64,000 nt of DNA, from contig JAFZLD010000021.1 in the NCBI GenBank assembly GCA_017553505.1, positions 62,001 through 126,000 on the forward strand, in the 5' to 3' direction. This document shows, in pieces, positions 8,857 to 17,620 of this stretch (positions are counted from its first letter, which is position 1; every line of letters starts with the position of its first letter). Position numbers and translations under genes: made by a program. A model generated the notes under the pieces. That model was not told the origin of the DNA, ran no database searches, and saw only the letters and a program-made list of their open reading frames with translations. Source of the stretch: Lachnospiraceae bacterium (GTDB lineage Bacteria; Bacillota; Clostridia; Lachnospirales; Lachnospiraceae).

Positions 8857-9840
8857 ATGAAACCCGATAAACTGATTGAATTATGCAAGAACAAAGTAGT
8901 ATGGATTCAGACCCATAATTTTCCCGATCCCGATGCGATTTCCACAGCTTTCGGACTCCAGAAACTTCTGGAAGAATACAATATTGATTCAAGAATCTGC
9001 CACGAAGGACAGATAGATAAGTTATCAAGCGTGAAGCTTCTTACTCTTTGCGGAATCGAGATGAGTCCGTATGACACTATTGTAAATGAGATGAAGCCTG
9101 ACGATATGATAATTCTGGTAGATTGTCAGAAGAACAACGGCAACACCACAGATTTTGTAGGTGACGAGCTCGCGGCAATCGACCATCATCCCACGGTAGT
9201 GCAGATAGATTACGAGTATTCGGACTTACGAATTACAGGAGCTTGTGCTTCCATTATAGCCGAGTATTATAAGGATTTGGATTTGGTTCCCGAGACTAAG
9301 GTAGCTACGGCTCTTATGTACGGTCTCAGAATGGACACACTTCAGTTAAGCCGCGGTGTTACGGAATTTGATATAGATATGCTGGGATTTTTATTCCCGT
9401 ATACGGACAGAAAGCTTCTTGCGGAGCTTGAGACCAATAACATGGAGTTCACCGATTTAAGAGCGTACGGTGAGGCTATCGAGAATGCGAGAGTATTCGG
9501 TAAGGTATGCTTATCCTTCCTCGATTTCATTTGTCCCGATGCGCTTGTTGCGGCGCTTAGCGATTTCTTCCTTGCACTTGCAGAGGCTGAGGTCGTAATA
9601 ATCTTTGCGAAACGCGACGGCGGATATAAGTTCAGTTTCAGAAGCGAACGTTCCGACGTTAATGCGGGCACTCTTGCGGCTGAGGTACTTGAAGGCTGGG
9701 GCAACGGTGGCGGACATGCCTCCATGGCAGGCGGCTTTGTTGCCAATGATAAGTTCCCGTCAACAGATATGTATCTGTTTGATGCTGTTCAGGAGAAAGC
9801 AATCGGCTTGATTAAGGAAAAGTATCCGCAAATATTGTAA
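8857..9840 (+). CDS. DHH/DHHA1 family phosphoesterase (NrnA-like)
   Basis: A 327-residue phosphoesterase of the DHH superfamily, which includes nanoRNases and PAP phosphatases that recycle short oligoribonucleotides and could finish degradation of pGpG from c-di-GMP. Motifs are visible: THNFPDPDAIS near the N-terminus, VDCQ, the DHH box AIDHHPT, and the C-terminal DHHA1 glycine loop GNGGGHASMAGGF. The ATG at 8857 is preferred to the TTG at 8851 because it lies seven bases after GGAGG. The exact substrate cannot be told from sequence. Confidence 0.85.
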   Translation: MKPDKLIELCKNKVVWIQTHNFPDPDAISTAFGLQKLLEEYNIDSRICHEGQIDKLSSVKLLTLCGIEMSPYDTIVNEMKPDDMIILVDCQKNNGNTTDFVGDELAAIDHHPTVVQIDYEYSDLRITGACASIIAEYYKDLDLVPETKVATALMYGLRMDTLQLSRGVTEFDIDMLGFLFPYTDRKLLAELETNNMEFTDLRAYGEAIENARVFGKVCLSFLDFICPDALVAALSDFFLALAEAEVVIIFAKRDGGYKFSFRSERSDVNAGTLAAEVLEGWGNGGGHASMAGGFVANDKFPSTDMYLFDAVQEKAIGLIKEKYPQIL

Positions 9841-9857
9841 GTCATAAAGGGGGAATT

Positions 9858-10493
9858 ATGACGGAGAATATTACTGTATTCAAACACAACAGCATTAAGA
9901 TTGCTACTGAAGTCGGCGCAATCTACGTCGATCCGTTTGAAATGGACGCAGCGCCTCATGATGCTGCGTTTGTGCTGATTACACACGATCATTACGACCA
10001 TTTCTCGGTTAAGGACATTGAAAAGGTAGTCAATAAGAATACCGTGCTAATCGTACCCAGGAAGATGGTGGAGAAGGCACGTGAAGCCGAGTCACTAGTG
10101 GCTAAGATTGAGACTGTTAAGCCTGAAATTTCTAAGAACATTGACGGCCTCGAGCTTGAGACTGTACCTATGTACAATATCATGAAGCCTTTTCATCCGA
10201 AGGCAGCTGAATGGGTCGGCTACATTGTTACGGTTGCCGGCAGGAGAATCTACATCGCAGGCGACATCGATGCAATCAAAGAAGCCAAGGACGTTAAGTG
10301 CGACGTGGCACTGGTTCCCGTAGGCGGCTTCTATACAATGGATGCCAAGAAAGCGGCGGGACTGGTTAACACCATGAAACCGAAGGTTGCGATTCCCGTG
10401 CATTACGGCAATTTGGTCGGAACTGCCAAGGACGGCGAAGAGTTCGCCAAGCTTGTAAAGGAACCGACTAAGGTTGAGGTTAAAATAAAATAG
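9858..10493 (+). CDS. Metallo-beta-lactamase fold hydrolase
   Basis: A 211-residue MBL-fold protein of the UlaG/YtnP-like short type. The metal-binding motif HxHxDH is seen as THDHYDHFS, and further ligands are likely at AGDID (about residue 135) and the late HYGN. GGGAATT precedes the ATG. Substrates of such stand-alone MBL proteins are usually unknown. It is the last + strand gene before the converging diguanylate cyclase gene, with a shared hairpin between them. Confidence 0.8.
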   Translation: MTENITVFKHNSIKIATEVGAIYVDPFEMDAAPHDAAFVLITHDHYDHFSVKDIEKVVNKNTVLIVPRKMVEKAREAESLVAKIETVKPEISKNIDGLELETVPMYNIMKPFHPKAAEWVGYIVTVAGRRIYIAGDIDAIKEAKDVKCDVALVPVGGFYTMDAKKAAGLVNTMKPKVAIPVHYGNLVGTAKDGEEFAKLVKEPTKVEVKIK

Positions 10494-10509
10494 AAAAACG
10501 CATAATAAT

Positions 10510-10537
10510 AGCGCCGGCTTAACCAAAAGCCGGCGCT
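10510..10537. terminator. Bidirectional hairpin between convergent genes
   Basis: An 11-bp perfect GC-rich stem (AGCGCCGGCTT and its complement) with a six-base A-rich loop lies between the convergent MBL-hydrolase and diguanylate cyclase genes. The U-tract is weak on both strands, but position and stem strength suit a shared terminator. Confidence 0.65.
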
Positions 10538-10553
10538 GATTCTATCTTCAGAA

Positions 10554-11852
10554 CTATTCTTTGTCTTCCTCAGGAATTTCAGCCACAATCTGGTTACGGC
10601 CGTGTTCCTTACCGTAGTAGAGCTTGGCATCGGCGGATTCGACGATGGCTTCGACATCACCGGAAGTACCGGCGCTTACACCCATGGTCATGGTAATCTT
10701 GATTTCATATCCTTCGGTGTAGACTATCATCGCGCGGATGTTGTCCGCGAGGCCTTCCAGAATCTTGACGGAATCTTCAACGTTTGAACGATCGAATATG
10801 AGAACGAATTCCTCGCCGCCCCATCGAGCTGCGAAGCCATTACCGATCATGGCTTTCTTAAGCTGGGAGGCGACTGCTTTCAGTACTTCGTCACCTGCGT
10901 TGTGTCCATAAGTATCGTTAACCTTTTTAAAAAAGTCGATATCGCAGATTGCAACGGAGAACGGGACACCGGTCATTTCTGAGCGGGCCGCTATTCTTGT
11001 AACCGCGGAATGTACGTAACGACGGTTGTTAAGGCCTGTAAGAGGGTCGGTCTCAACAGAGGCGCGGATGCTCTTGGCCATCTGAATAGAGGACTTCGTA
11101 ATATCACCGAGCTCGTCGGTTCTGCGTATGCACTCGGGAGGCATTTCGGCCGAAAGGTTACCGGCTGCGATACGTCCAAGGAAATCCTGAATCTTCTTTA
11201 ATGTATTGGTAACGCCTTTGGTGTATCCATAGGAAAAGAAAGCAACAAGCGCCATACCGGGTATAGCAAGAAGGAGCATGGGCCATACGGCGAGCATAAC
11301 TTTCTTCTTTATTTCGGTTGTTCTTTTGGCAACCTCGACCATACCTACCACAGAGTGATTGGAGTTACGGATGGGAGCGTAGTATACAAGGTATTCCTTG
11401 CCAAGGATGGGAACGTTCTTATAGAAGGCTTCGGCGCCGTTTCCGATAACCATGGCGGAAGTTTCTTCGTTGGCACTTATGCCGGAATAACGCTTTCCCG
11501 TCTCGGTCTTAAATGTGGTATGAACGCGTACATCCATGTATAGATACGAAACTTCGGTGTCGGTCTCACGAGCATAGGCATCTACGATTGAGTAGTCATA
11601 GGTGATATTCTCGTCGCCCTTGAATACGTCATATGTACCGCTTGAATTGGGTACAAGAGAGTAGTCACCCGGATAGGTCTTATCGTAGGTGATGATTATA
11701 TAGTGAGCCATGTCGGCCATATTGGTCTTAGTGGTGTTATAAAGGGTCTCCTTAAATCTAATGTAGCAAAAGATAGTCAGGGCTATTCCGAACAGAAGAA
11801 TCGGAACAACCGCGATGGTGAGCATCTTCTTGTAAATTCCCTTTTTTTTCAT
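10554..11852 (-). CDS. Membrane-bound diguanylate cyclase (Cache-like sensor, HAMP, GGDEF)
   Basis: A 432-residue enzyme that should make c-di-GMP from two GTP. It has an N-terminal membrane helix (about 10-30), an extracytoplasmic sensor resembling a single Cache domain (about 35-185), a second membrane helix (about 190-212), a HAMP-like linker, and a C-terminal GGDEF domain. The active-site motif reads RWGGEEF. The RxxD inhibitory site expected a few residues earlier is absent (the segment reads GNGFAAR), so product inhibition through that site is unlikely. The window contains two c-di-GMP riboswitches that this enzyme could feed. Confidence 0.9.
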   Translation of the reverse strand: MKKKGIYKKMLTIAVVPILLFGIALTIFCYIRFKETLYNTTKTNMADMAHYIIITYDKTYPGDYSLVPNSSGTYDVFKGDENITYDYSIVDAYARETDTEVSYLYMDVRVHTTFKTETGKRYSGISANEETSAMVIGNGAEAFYKNVPILGKEYLVYYAPIRNSNHSVVGMVEVAKRTTEIKKKVMLAVWPMLLLAIPGMALVAFFSYGYTKGVTNTLKKIQDFLGRIAAGNLSAEMPPECIRRTDELGDITKSSIQMAKSIRASVETDPLTGLNNRRYVHSAVTRIAARSEMTGVPFSVAICDIDFFKKVNDTYGHNAGDEVLKAVASQLKKAMIGNGFAARWGGEEFVLIFDRSNVEDSVKILEGLADNIRAMIVYTEGYEIKITMTMGVSAGTSGDVEAIVESADAKLYYGKEHGRNQIVAEIPEEDKE

Positions 11853-11865
11853 GTAACCTCCGCGC

Positions 11866-11905
11866 GATTGTGAAAAGCTTTACACAATCATCACCTCTCA
11901 TTATA
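11866..11905 (-). promoter_or_regulatory. Candidate promoter -10 and palindromic operator of the diguanylate cyclase gene
   Basis: On the - strand a TATAAT (complement of 11900-11905) lies upstream of the cyclase. Between it and the start codon is a gapped palindrome, GATTGTG-N10-CACAATC at 11866-11889, with an AAGCTT core. It falls at or just past the expected transcription start, where a repressor would block initiation. No convincing -35 is visible. It could instead form a 5'-UTR hairpin. Confidence 0.4.
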
Positions 11906-11983
11906 ACACAAATGAATTTACCAAAAGAAAATAGTCGGAAAATAGTGCATTTTGACGCTTGCGCATTGATAATAGCGGTGCTA

Positions 11984-11989
11984 TATAAT
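11984..11989 (+). promoter_or_regulatory. Candidate -10 box of the antiporter operon
   Basis: A perfect TATAAT sits about 40 bases before the preferred mnhE start. The upstream TTGACG (11952) is too far away for a standard 17-base spacer and TTGATA (11966) too close, so only the -10 is supported. Transcription would begin near 11996, leaving the GGAGG at 12014 inside a short leader. Confidence 0.4.
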
Positions 11990-12024
11990 TAAAGTTAGTG
12001 CTTAAGATTCTGTGGAGGATTGGC

Positions 12025-12495
12025 GTGTTTATACTGTTTTTTGTGTGTTGGATAGTCTTTAATCAGGCGTTCACTTTGGAAATCGCAATATTCGGTGTTG
12101 TATTGGCGGCGCTCATGCTTGCATTTGTGTGCCGATTTATGGATTATTCCATAAAGAAAGACTTTGTTTTGCTAAAAAAGTTCCCCGCAATGCTTGCATA
12201 TGCATTTGTTTTGATTTGCGAAATCGTCAAAGCCAATTTCAATCTCTTCAGACTTTTCTTTTTACATTCTAAAGATAAACGTGAGCCTGTCATGGTTACA
12301 TTCGAGAGTAAGCTTAAGACCCGCACCGCAAGAGTGTTTCTTGCCAACGCTATTACGCTTACGCCCGGTACCATCACTGTTAAGGTGAAAGGTAACAAGC
12401 TCACGATTCATTGCTATGACAAATCTCTGGCAAAAGGCCTCGATAATACTATATTTGAAAAGAAACTTTTGAAACTTGAGGAAGGGTGGGACTAG
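12025..12495 (+). CDS. mnhE: Cation/proton antiporter subunit E (MnhE/MrpE)
   Basis: A 156-residue membrane protein of the MnhE family, a small subunit of Mrp-type multisubunit Na+/H+ antiporters and related membrane-bound hydrogenases. Two or three N-terminal helices are followed by a soluble part with the typical RVFLANAITLTPGTITV motif. The GTG at 12025 is chosen because a perfect GGAGG lies six bases upstream; the frame is open from a GTG at 11998 that has no ribosome-binding site. It is the first gene of a ten-gene operon. Confidence 0.88.
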   Translation: MFILFFVCWIVFNQAFTLEIAIFGVVLAALMLAFVCRFMDYSIKKDFVLLKKFPAMLAYAFVLICEIVKANFNLFRLFFLHSKDKREPVMVTFESKLKTRTARVFLANAITLTPGTITVKVKGNKLTIHCYDKSLAKGLDNTIFEKKLLKLEEGWD

Positions 12496-12498
12496 CGT

Positions 12499-12828
12499 AT
12501 GAGTATTGAAGCGTTCTATGAAATATATGGCGTATTTGCTACGGTAGCCCTTATCGTTCTCGGTATTATTGCGCTTTTGTGTCTGCTCAGAGCGATAATC
12601 GGTCCGACACCCGCGGACAGAGTAGTGTCCATCAATATGCTCGGTACTATTACGATGTCGATGATTGCGATACTTCTTGTTAAGCTTCGCGAAGGGTATC
12701 TTGCCGATATCTGCCTTATTTACGCACTTATATCGTTCCTTGCGGTGATAGTTCTTTGCAAGGTTTACGTCGGCGCTTACCTTACGAAAAAGAAAGTGTT
12801 GGAGGAGCGAAAGAATGGAAACGGTTAA
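12499..12828 (+). CDS. mnhF: Antiporter subunit F (MnhF/MrpF)
   Basis: A 109-residue protein with three membrane helices and the MnhF signature RAIIGPTPADRVVSIN after the first helix. It is an accessory subunit of the Mrp/Mbh-type antiporter module. It starts three bases after mnhE and overlaps mnhG by 14 bases, which shows tight translational coupling. Confidence 0.9.
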   Translation: MSIEAFYEIYGVFATVALIVLGIIALLCLLRAIIGPTPADRVVSINMLGTITMSMIAILLVKLREGYLADICLIYALISFLAVIVLCKVYVGAYLTKKKVLEERKNGNG

Positions 12829-13174
12829 TCTTATCAGACTGATAATCGGATGCCTTTTTATCACTCTCGGAATCGGCGGCTTTCTTGTTGAAGTGTTGGG
12901 AGTGTATAGGCTTAAGTACGTGCTCGACAGAATGCATTTTGCGGGCAGCGGCGACACGCTTGCTTTTGCCGAGATTATACTGGGCGCGGTTATTATAAAC
13001 GGTTTTGATTTCACAAGCGCGAAGCTTGTGCTTGTACTTATATTCTTCTGGTTCGCATCTCCGGTTTCGAGCCATTTAATTTCAAGGCTTATCAATTATA
13101 CCGAGGAGAACAAGGAAGAGCATTTCCATGTATGCGACGAGGAAGAATCACGTCAACTCATAGACAAAGAATGA
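12815..13174 (+). CDS. mnhG: Antiporter subunit G (MnhG/MrpG)
   Basis: A 119-residue protein with three membrane helices. The region RLKYVLDRMHFAGSGDTL followed by a helix and FFWFASPVSSHLISR matches the MnhG/PhaG family. The C-terminal tail is acidic. It lies in the conserved E-F-G order of Mrp operons. Confidence 0.9.
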   Translation: METVNLIRLIIGCLFITLGIGGFLVEVLGVYRLKYVLDRMHFAGSGDTLAFAEIILGAVIINGFDFTSAKLVLVLIFFWFASPVSSHLISRLINYTEENKEEHFHVCDEEESRQLIDKE

Positions 13175-13186
13175 TGGTGCAATGAA

Positions 13187-13483
13187 ATGACAATACTTAT
13201 GTGTGTGCTGTTATCGTTCCTGGTAATTTGTGCGGTAGCGGTTAGTTTTTCAAAAAAACTGCTTAATTCGGTTCTGATATTTATGTCCTACAGCCTTATT
13301 ATGTCAGTAATCTGGATGCTTCTTGAGTCTCCGGACCTGGCTATTACCGAGGCTGCAGTCGGCGCGGGAATCACGAGTGTGTTGTTCTTCGTGACCTTAA
13401 ACCGAATTCATTCCATGTTCAAAGATGCAAGCGGCAAGAAGAAGGAGGTTAAGGAAGATGAAGAAAAGAAATCTGTTCAGTAG
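13187..13483 (+). CDS. MbhD-like antiporter subunit (DUF4040)
   Basis: A 98-residue protein with three membrane helices and the motif SPDLAITEAAVGAGITSVLFF, which is typical of DUF4040/MbhD, a part of MnhA that is a separate gene in Mbh-type complexes. The C-terminal 25 residues are highly charged. Its presence as a separate gene shows the operon is of the Mbh/Mrp-hybrid arrangement and not a classical seven-gene Mrp. It overlaps the next gene by 26 bases. Confidence 0.8.
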   Translation: MTILMCVLLSFLVICAVAVSFSKKLLNSVLIFMSYSLIMSVIWMLLESPDLAITEAAVGAGITSVLFFVTLNRIHSMFKDASGKKKEVKEDEEKKSVQ

Positions 13484-14423
13484 CCTTCTTGACTGGGTAT
13501 GGGAGAGCCGCAGCGATTTATACGAGAACATGACCATTCGCGACGATGACGAGGAAGTTAATGTCATCACCAAGGCCGAGCACAAAGAAGACATAGTTAA
13601 GGTCAAAGAAAAAGTATTTGACGCCGCCGACAGGGGTTCTTTCAGAAAGTGGAGATTCCTTTATAAGATTCTTGCGGTGGTATTCGCCGTATTTTTTAGC
13701 GCGGTATTGTTAATAACCGTAGGACAGCTTCCTAAGATCGGTGACATCAACAACCCCGCCAATAACGAGGTTGAGAAACGTTATATAGAGAAAGGTCTTG
13801 AGGAGACCGGTGCCACGAATATAGTTGCCGGTATGATTCTTGATTATCGTGCTTTTGATACTCTGGGTGAGTCGCACGTGCTTTTTGTGGCTGCCATTGC
13901 TGTAACGATTCTTCTTCGTCTTGATAAGAGCGAGAGAGATCCCGAGGATACCAAGATTACCGAGACTATTACAGAGGCGGAAGAAGAGGATAAGATATTC
14001 GAGCCGCACCATGACGCTATACTTCAGAAGGTAGCGATGCTTTTGGTGCCTATTATTATTCTGTTCGGAATATATGTAATACTAAACGGACATTTGTCGC
14101 CCGGCGGCGGATTCTCCGGCGGAGCAATTATAGGTGCGGGATTAATTCTGTATCTTAATGCTTTCGGATTTGAGAAGACCGAGCGATTCTTTAACGAAAA
14201 GGTTTATAAGACTGTAATTTTCTCGGGACTTGCTTTTTACGCATTGGCTAAGTGTTATGCGTTTTTCTGCGGTGCGAACGGTCTCGATTCACATATTTCA
14301 AAGGGTATCCCCGGACACATTTTAAGTGCGGGTCTTATCCTGCCGCTTGATATCGCGGTAGGTTGCGTGGTGGCTTGTACCATGTATGCTTTCTATGCGA
14401 TGTTCAGAAAAGGAGGTCTGTAG
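13458..14423 (+). CDS. mnhB: Antiporter subunit B with N-terminal MbhE-like part
   Basis: A 321-residue protein starting at an ATG ten bases after GGAGG; the same frame extends upstream to 13425 with no ribosome-binding site. The N-terminal half (about residues 65-160) resembles the MbhE-like segment (a helix, a loop, then GMILDYRAFDTLGE and a helix). The C-terminal half is a MnhB domain with the glycine-rich NGHLSPGGGFSGGAIIGAG motif and four helices. In some complexes these are separate genes, so this is a natural fusion in the antiporter module. Confidence 0.85.
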   Translation: MKKRNLFSSLLDWVWESRSDLYENMTIRDDDEEVNVITKAEHKEDIVKVKEKVFDAADRGSFRKWRFLYKILAVVFAVFFSAVLLITVGQLPKIGDINNPANNEVEKRYIEKGLEETGATNIVAGMILDYRAFDTLGESHVLFVAAIAVTILLRLDKSERDPEDTKITETITEAEEEDKIFEPHHDAILQKVAMLLVPIIILFGIYVILNGHLSPGGGFSGGAIIGAGLILYLNAFGFEKTERFFNEKVYKTVIFSGLAFYALAKCYAFFCGANGLDSHISKGIPGHILSAGLILPLDIAVGCVVACTMYAFYAMFRKGGL

Positions 14424-14424
14424 G

Positions 14425-14799
14425 ATGAATACGAACCTTCTTAACAACTATGCTGAAGCGGTTTCAATGATTATTTTTGCAATCGGTTTCACGAATTTGT
14501 TGCTTCACAAGAATCTTATCAAGAAGATTATCGGACTTAATATCATGGATACCGCGGTGTATCTGTTTCTTGCGCTGAAAGGCTATATTAAGGGACATGT
14601 TGCGCCTATCATTATTGATGGTGTGGTGGAGCCCGAAGCGTATATCAACCCGATTCCAAGCGGACTCGTGCTTACGGGTATCGTTGTGTCGGTTTCGGTA
14701 ACCGCGCTTATGCTGTCGCTTACCATCAGACTTTACAAGAGATATCACACACTCGACCTTGATGAGATATCCTTAAGACTTAAAAAGGAGGGATTATAA
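14425..14799 (+). CDS. mnhC: Antiporter subunit C (MnhC/NuoK-like)
   Basis: A 124-residue NuoK-like protein with three membrane helices. The motif NLLLHKNLIKKIIGLNIMDTAVYLF in the first two helices and PSGLVLTGIVVSVSVTAL in the third are typical of MnhC. The ATG at 14425 follows AAAGGAGG at good spacing and lies directly after the previous stop. The last base overlaps the next start (TAATG). Confidence 0.9.
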   Translation: MNTNLLNNYAEAVSMIIFAIGFTNLLLHKNLIKKIIGLNIMDTAVYLFLALKGYIKGHVAPIIIDGVVEPEAYINPIPSGLVLTGIVVSVSVTALMLSLTIRLYKRYHTLDLDEISLRLKKEGL

Positions 14800-16307
14800 T
14801 GCGCGACTTTGTGCAAAACTTTCCTCTTTTTTCCATAATACTTTGCCTGGTTTCATCATCGGCAAGTTCGCTTCTTAAGGGCAAGGCGGCCAAGTGGGTG
14901 AACACCGTGCTGATATGCGTGGTGGGAGCCATGTCGCTTACGCTTACGTTCTATTGTCTTGCTAACGGAAGCTTTACCTATACAATGGGTCATGTTCCGG
15001 CGCCTTGGGGCAACGAGGTGCGCGGCGGTGTGCTTGAGGGAGCCATGGGCACTTTCTTTTGCCTTATCATGCTTCTCTCTATGACCGGCGGGCGAAAGAA
15101 ACTGCTCGAAGAAGTTGAAGACACCAAGCAGAACCTGTACTACATCTTGGTTAATCTGATGCTGTGCTCGCTCATCGCGCTTGTGTATACGAATGACTTG
15201 TTCACGGCTTACGTGTTTGTGGAGATTAATACGATTTCGGCTTGCGGACTTATTATGATCAGACAGAACGGTCGTACCATTGAGGCGGCTGTAAGATATA
15301 TGATTATGAGCTTGCTCGGTTCCGGTCTGTTTCTTGTGGGAATATGCCTGCTCTATGATATTACGGGACACCTTCTTATGAGTAATATCAAAGAAAGTGT
15401 GCAGGCACTTGTGGAGTCGGGACAGTATGGCGAGCCGCTTCTTATTGCGATTGCGTTTATGATGATGGGTCTTGCGATTAAGAGTGCGCTGTTCCCGTTT
15501 CATGCGTGGCTGCCGGATGCTTACGGATATTCCACGATTTCGAGCGCGGCGATTTTGTCGAGCTTGGTATCGAAGGGATATATCTTCTTACTTATCAAAA
15601 TTATCTATAGAGTAATCGGATTTGAAGTGGTGCGTGAGTCGTTGCTTCTTAACGTTACGTTTGTTTTTGCGGGACTCGGTATTATATTCGGAAGTATCAG
15701 CGCGATGAGAGAAGACGATATCAGAAGAATGGTTTCTTTCTCGTCGGTTGCGCAGATTGGATATATTTATCTCGGAATCAGCCTCGGTACTCAGGCCGGA
15801 ATGGTGGCGGCTGTGTTCCAGATTCTTTCGCATGCGGCTACAAAGTCGATGCTGTTTATCTCGGCAATCGGTCTTACGGACGCATCCAACACCAGCAGAA
15901 AGTTTAAGGACCTGACGGGTTCGGCTTACAGAAATAAGATTGCGGGCATGGGATTTGCGGCAGGTGCACTTTCCATGGTGGGTATTCCGCTGTTCTCCGG
16001 ATTTATCAGTAAGCTTTTGTTTATGCAGGCGGCGGTTGCCAATTACGGTAAGATGTTGCCGACTATGATAGTGCTTGCAATCAGTACTATTCTTAATGCG
16101 ATTTACTTTATGAAGACGGTTGTGAGAATCTACTCGCCTGAGAGAGATTTGTATAAGGACCGCGAGGGATTCAAGGTTATACATACGCGTGAGCAGATTG
16201 AATATACTTGCACGGTTATTCTTTTTATAGCACTTAATGTGGCGCTGGGCCTTTGTTCGGGACCAATACTTGAGTTAATCGGTAAGGGTCTTGAGATGTT
16301 TGCGTAG
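14799..16307 (+). CDS. mnhD: Antiporter subunit D (MnhD/NuoN-like), copy 1
   Basis: A 502-residue polytopic protein of the proton-conducting membrane transporter family (NuoL/M/N, MrpA/D). Key ion-path residues are visible: Glu in the TM5 motif YVFVEINTISACG, and the Lys and His of GLAIKSALFPFHAWLPDAY. It is the copy most like standard MnhD. It is the first of four such large subunits in tandem in this operon. Confidence 0.88.
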   Translation: MRDFVQNFPLFSIILCLVSSSASSLLKGKAAKWVNTVLICVVGAMSLTLTFYCLANGSFTYTMGHVPAPWGNEVRGGVLEGAMGTFFCLIMLLSMTGGRKKLLEEVEDTKQNLYYILVNLMLCSLIALVYTNDLFTAYVFVEINTISACGLIMIRQNGRTIEAAVRYMIMSLLGSGLFLVGICLLYDITGHLLMSNIKESVQALVESGQYGEPLLIAIAFMMMGLAIKSALFPFHAWLPDAYGYSTISSAAILSSLVSKGYIFLLIKIIYRVIGFEVVRESLLLNVTFVFAGLGIIFGSISAMREDDIRRMVSFSSVAQIGYIYLGISLGTQAGMVAAVFQILSHAATKSMLFISAIGLTDASNTSRKFKDLTGSAYRNKIAGMGFAAGALSMVGIPLFSGFISKLLFMQAAVANYGKMLPTMIVLAISTILNAIYFMKTVVRIYSPERDLYKDREGFKVIHTREQIEYTCTVILFIALNVALGLCSGPILELIGKGLEMFA

Positions 16308-16324
16308 GAAGGAAGCAGGCAGTT

Positions 16325-17620
16325 TTGGATACGATGTTTACACTTTATCAATTTAATGACAGACTGGCTCTTTCTTATAAGATAGACAGAATCAGTATTA
16401 TCTTTCTCACGGCGGCGGTGATTCTATTTGCGTGCGCCGGAGTGTATTCCTGCTACTATATGAAGGGCAAGGAACACATGAAGAGATATTGGACATTCTT
16501 TGTGGGAGTGCTGTGCATTATTTCGCTTATGGCGTGCTCCGCGAATTTCTTTACCTTCTATGTGAATTATGAGCTTATGACGCTGCTGTCGTCGCCTCTT
16601 GTAATGCATGAGCAGACCAAGGAAGCGAGACTTGCGGGATTTAAGTACCTTATATACTCGTTCTTTGGCGCATATTTCGTGCTGTTCGGATTTTACGTAC
16701 TCAATAAGTATTGCGTGGATCTGACTTTCACCGAGGGCGGAAGACTTGACATGACGCTTGTGTCGGGTCATGAGGGGATAGTGCTTCTTGCGGTATTCTT
16801 CATGGTAATCGGCTTCGGAGTTAAGGCAGGTATGTGGCCGCTTCATTCGTGGCTGACGACTGCTCACCCTATCGCGGTGTCGCCTGCGAGCGCGGTGCTG
16901 TCCGGTGTGATTGTAAAGGCGGGCGTAATCGGTGTTATTCGTGCGATTTTCTATCTTGTGGGAGCGGATTTCGTGAAGGGCACATGGGTGCAGTATACGT
17001 GGCTTATTCTTATCCTGCTTACGATTTTGATGGGCTCGACCCTTGCTTATTTTGAAAAAGAATTAAAGAAGAGACTGGCTTATTCGACTATCAGCCAGGT
17101 GGCATATATTTTATTCGGACTTGCAATGTTTAATGCGACGGCTTACGAAGGTGCGCTTATGCAGTTTCTTGCACATGCTTTTGCCAAGTGCGCGCTGTTC
17201 ATGATTGCGGGCGTATTTATCATGCTTACGGGCTCTAAGAATGTGGAAAGCTTAAGAGGAATCGGCAAGAAGTATCCGGTGCTTTTATGGATGTTTACGA
17301 TTTGCTCGCTTTCTATGGTGGGAATTCCGCCTACAGGTGGATTCCTTGCGAAGTGGTATTTGATAGTGGGTTCGCTTGATACCGGGCGGCCTAACTTTGA
17401 CTGGGCGGGACCTGTGTTCCTGCTTATATCCGCTTTACTTACCGCGGGATATCTCTTTACGATTGTTATGCGTGGATTCTTTCCCGGTGAGGACTATGCT
17501 GATGACGGACGCGAGAAGGTTAAGTTGCCGTTGACCGTTTACATACCGATTGGCGTGTTAATGCTTCTGTGCGTTCTTGTGGGAATTATTCCCAATCTGT
17601 TTATGGGAGGTGGCATGTGA
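16325..17620 (+). CDS. NuoL/M/N-like antiporter subunit, copy 2
   Basis: A 431-residue polytopic protein of the same family. It keeps the TM5 Glu in NYELMTLLSSPLV and the Lys/His pair in GFGVKAGMWPLHSWL, followed by the conserved HPIAVSPASAVLSG loop. It starts at TTG (an in-frame ATG follows nine bases later) 18 bases after copy 1. Its stop overlaps the next start. Homology to the flanking copies suggests duplication within the operon and an extra ion-translocating unit. Confidence 0.85.
   Translation: MDTMFTLYQFNDRLALSYKIDRISIIFLTAAVILFACAGVYSCYYMKGKEHMKRYWTFFVGVLCIISLMACSANFFTFYVNYELMTLLSSPLVMHEQTKEARLAGFKYLIYSFFGAYFVLFGFYVLNKYCVDLTFTEGGRLDMTLVSGHEGIVLLAVFFMVIGFGVKAGMWPLHSWLTTAHPIAVSPASAVLSGVIVKAGVIGVIRAIFYLVGADFVKGTWVQYTWLILILLTILMGSTLAYFEKELKKRLAYSTISQVAYILFGLAMFNATAYEGALMQFLAHAFAKCALFMIAGVFIMLTGSKNVESLRGIGKKYPVLLWMFTICSLSMVGIPPTGGFLAKWYLIVGSLDTGRPNFDWAGPVFLLISALLTAGYLFTIVMRGFFPGEDYADDGREKVKLPLTVYIPIGVLMLLCVLVGIIPNLFMGGGM

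Noticed and set aside
11998-12024. Upstream GTG start for mnhE (leaderless)
   Set aside because: The GTG at 12025 has a perfect GGAGG at six bases, while the earlier GTG has none.
12262-13095. 277-residue - strand ORF across the antiporter genes
   Set aside because: Overlaps three well-supported mnh genes on the other strand and shows no domain or ribosome-binding site.
14856-15503. 215-residue - strand ORF, His/Arg-rich
   Set aside because: Shadow of the first large antiporter subunit; composition is that expected from antisense of hydrophobic codons.
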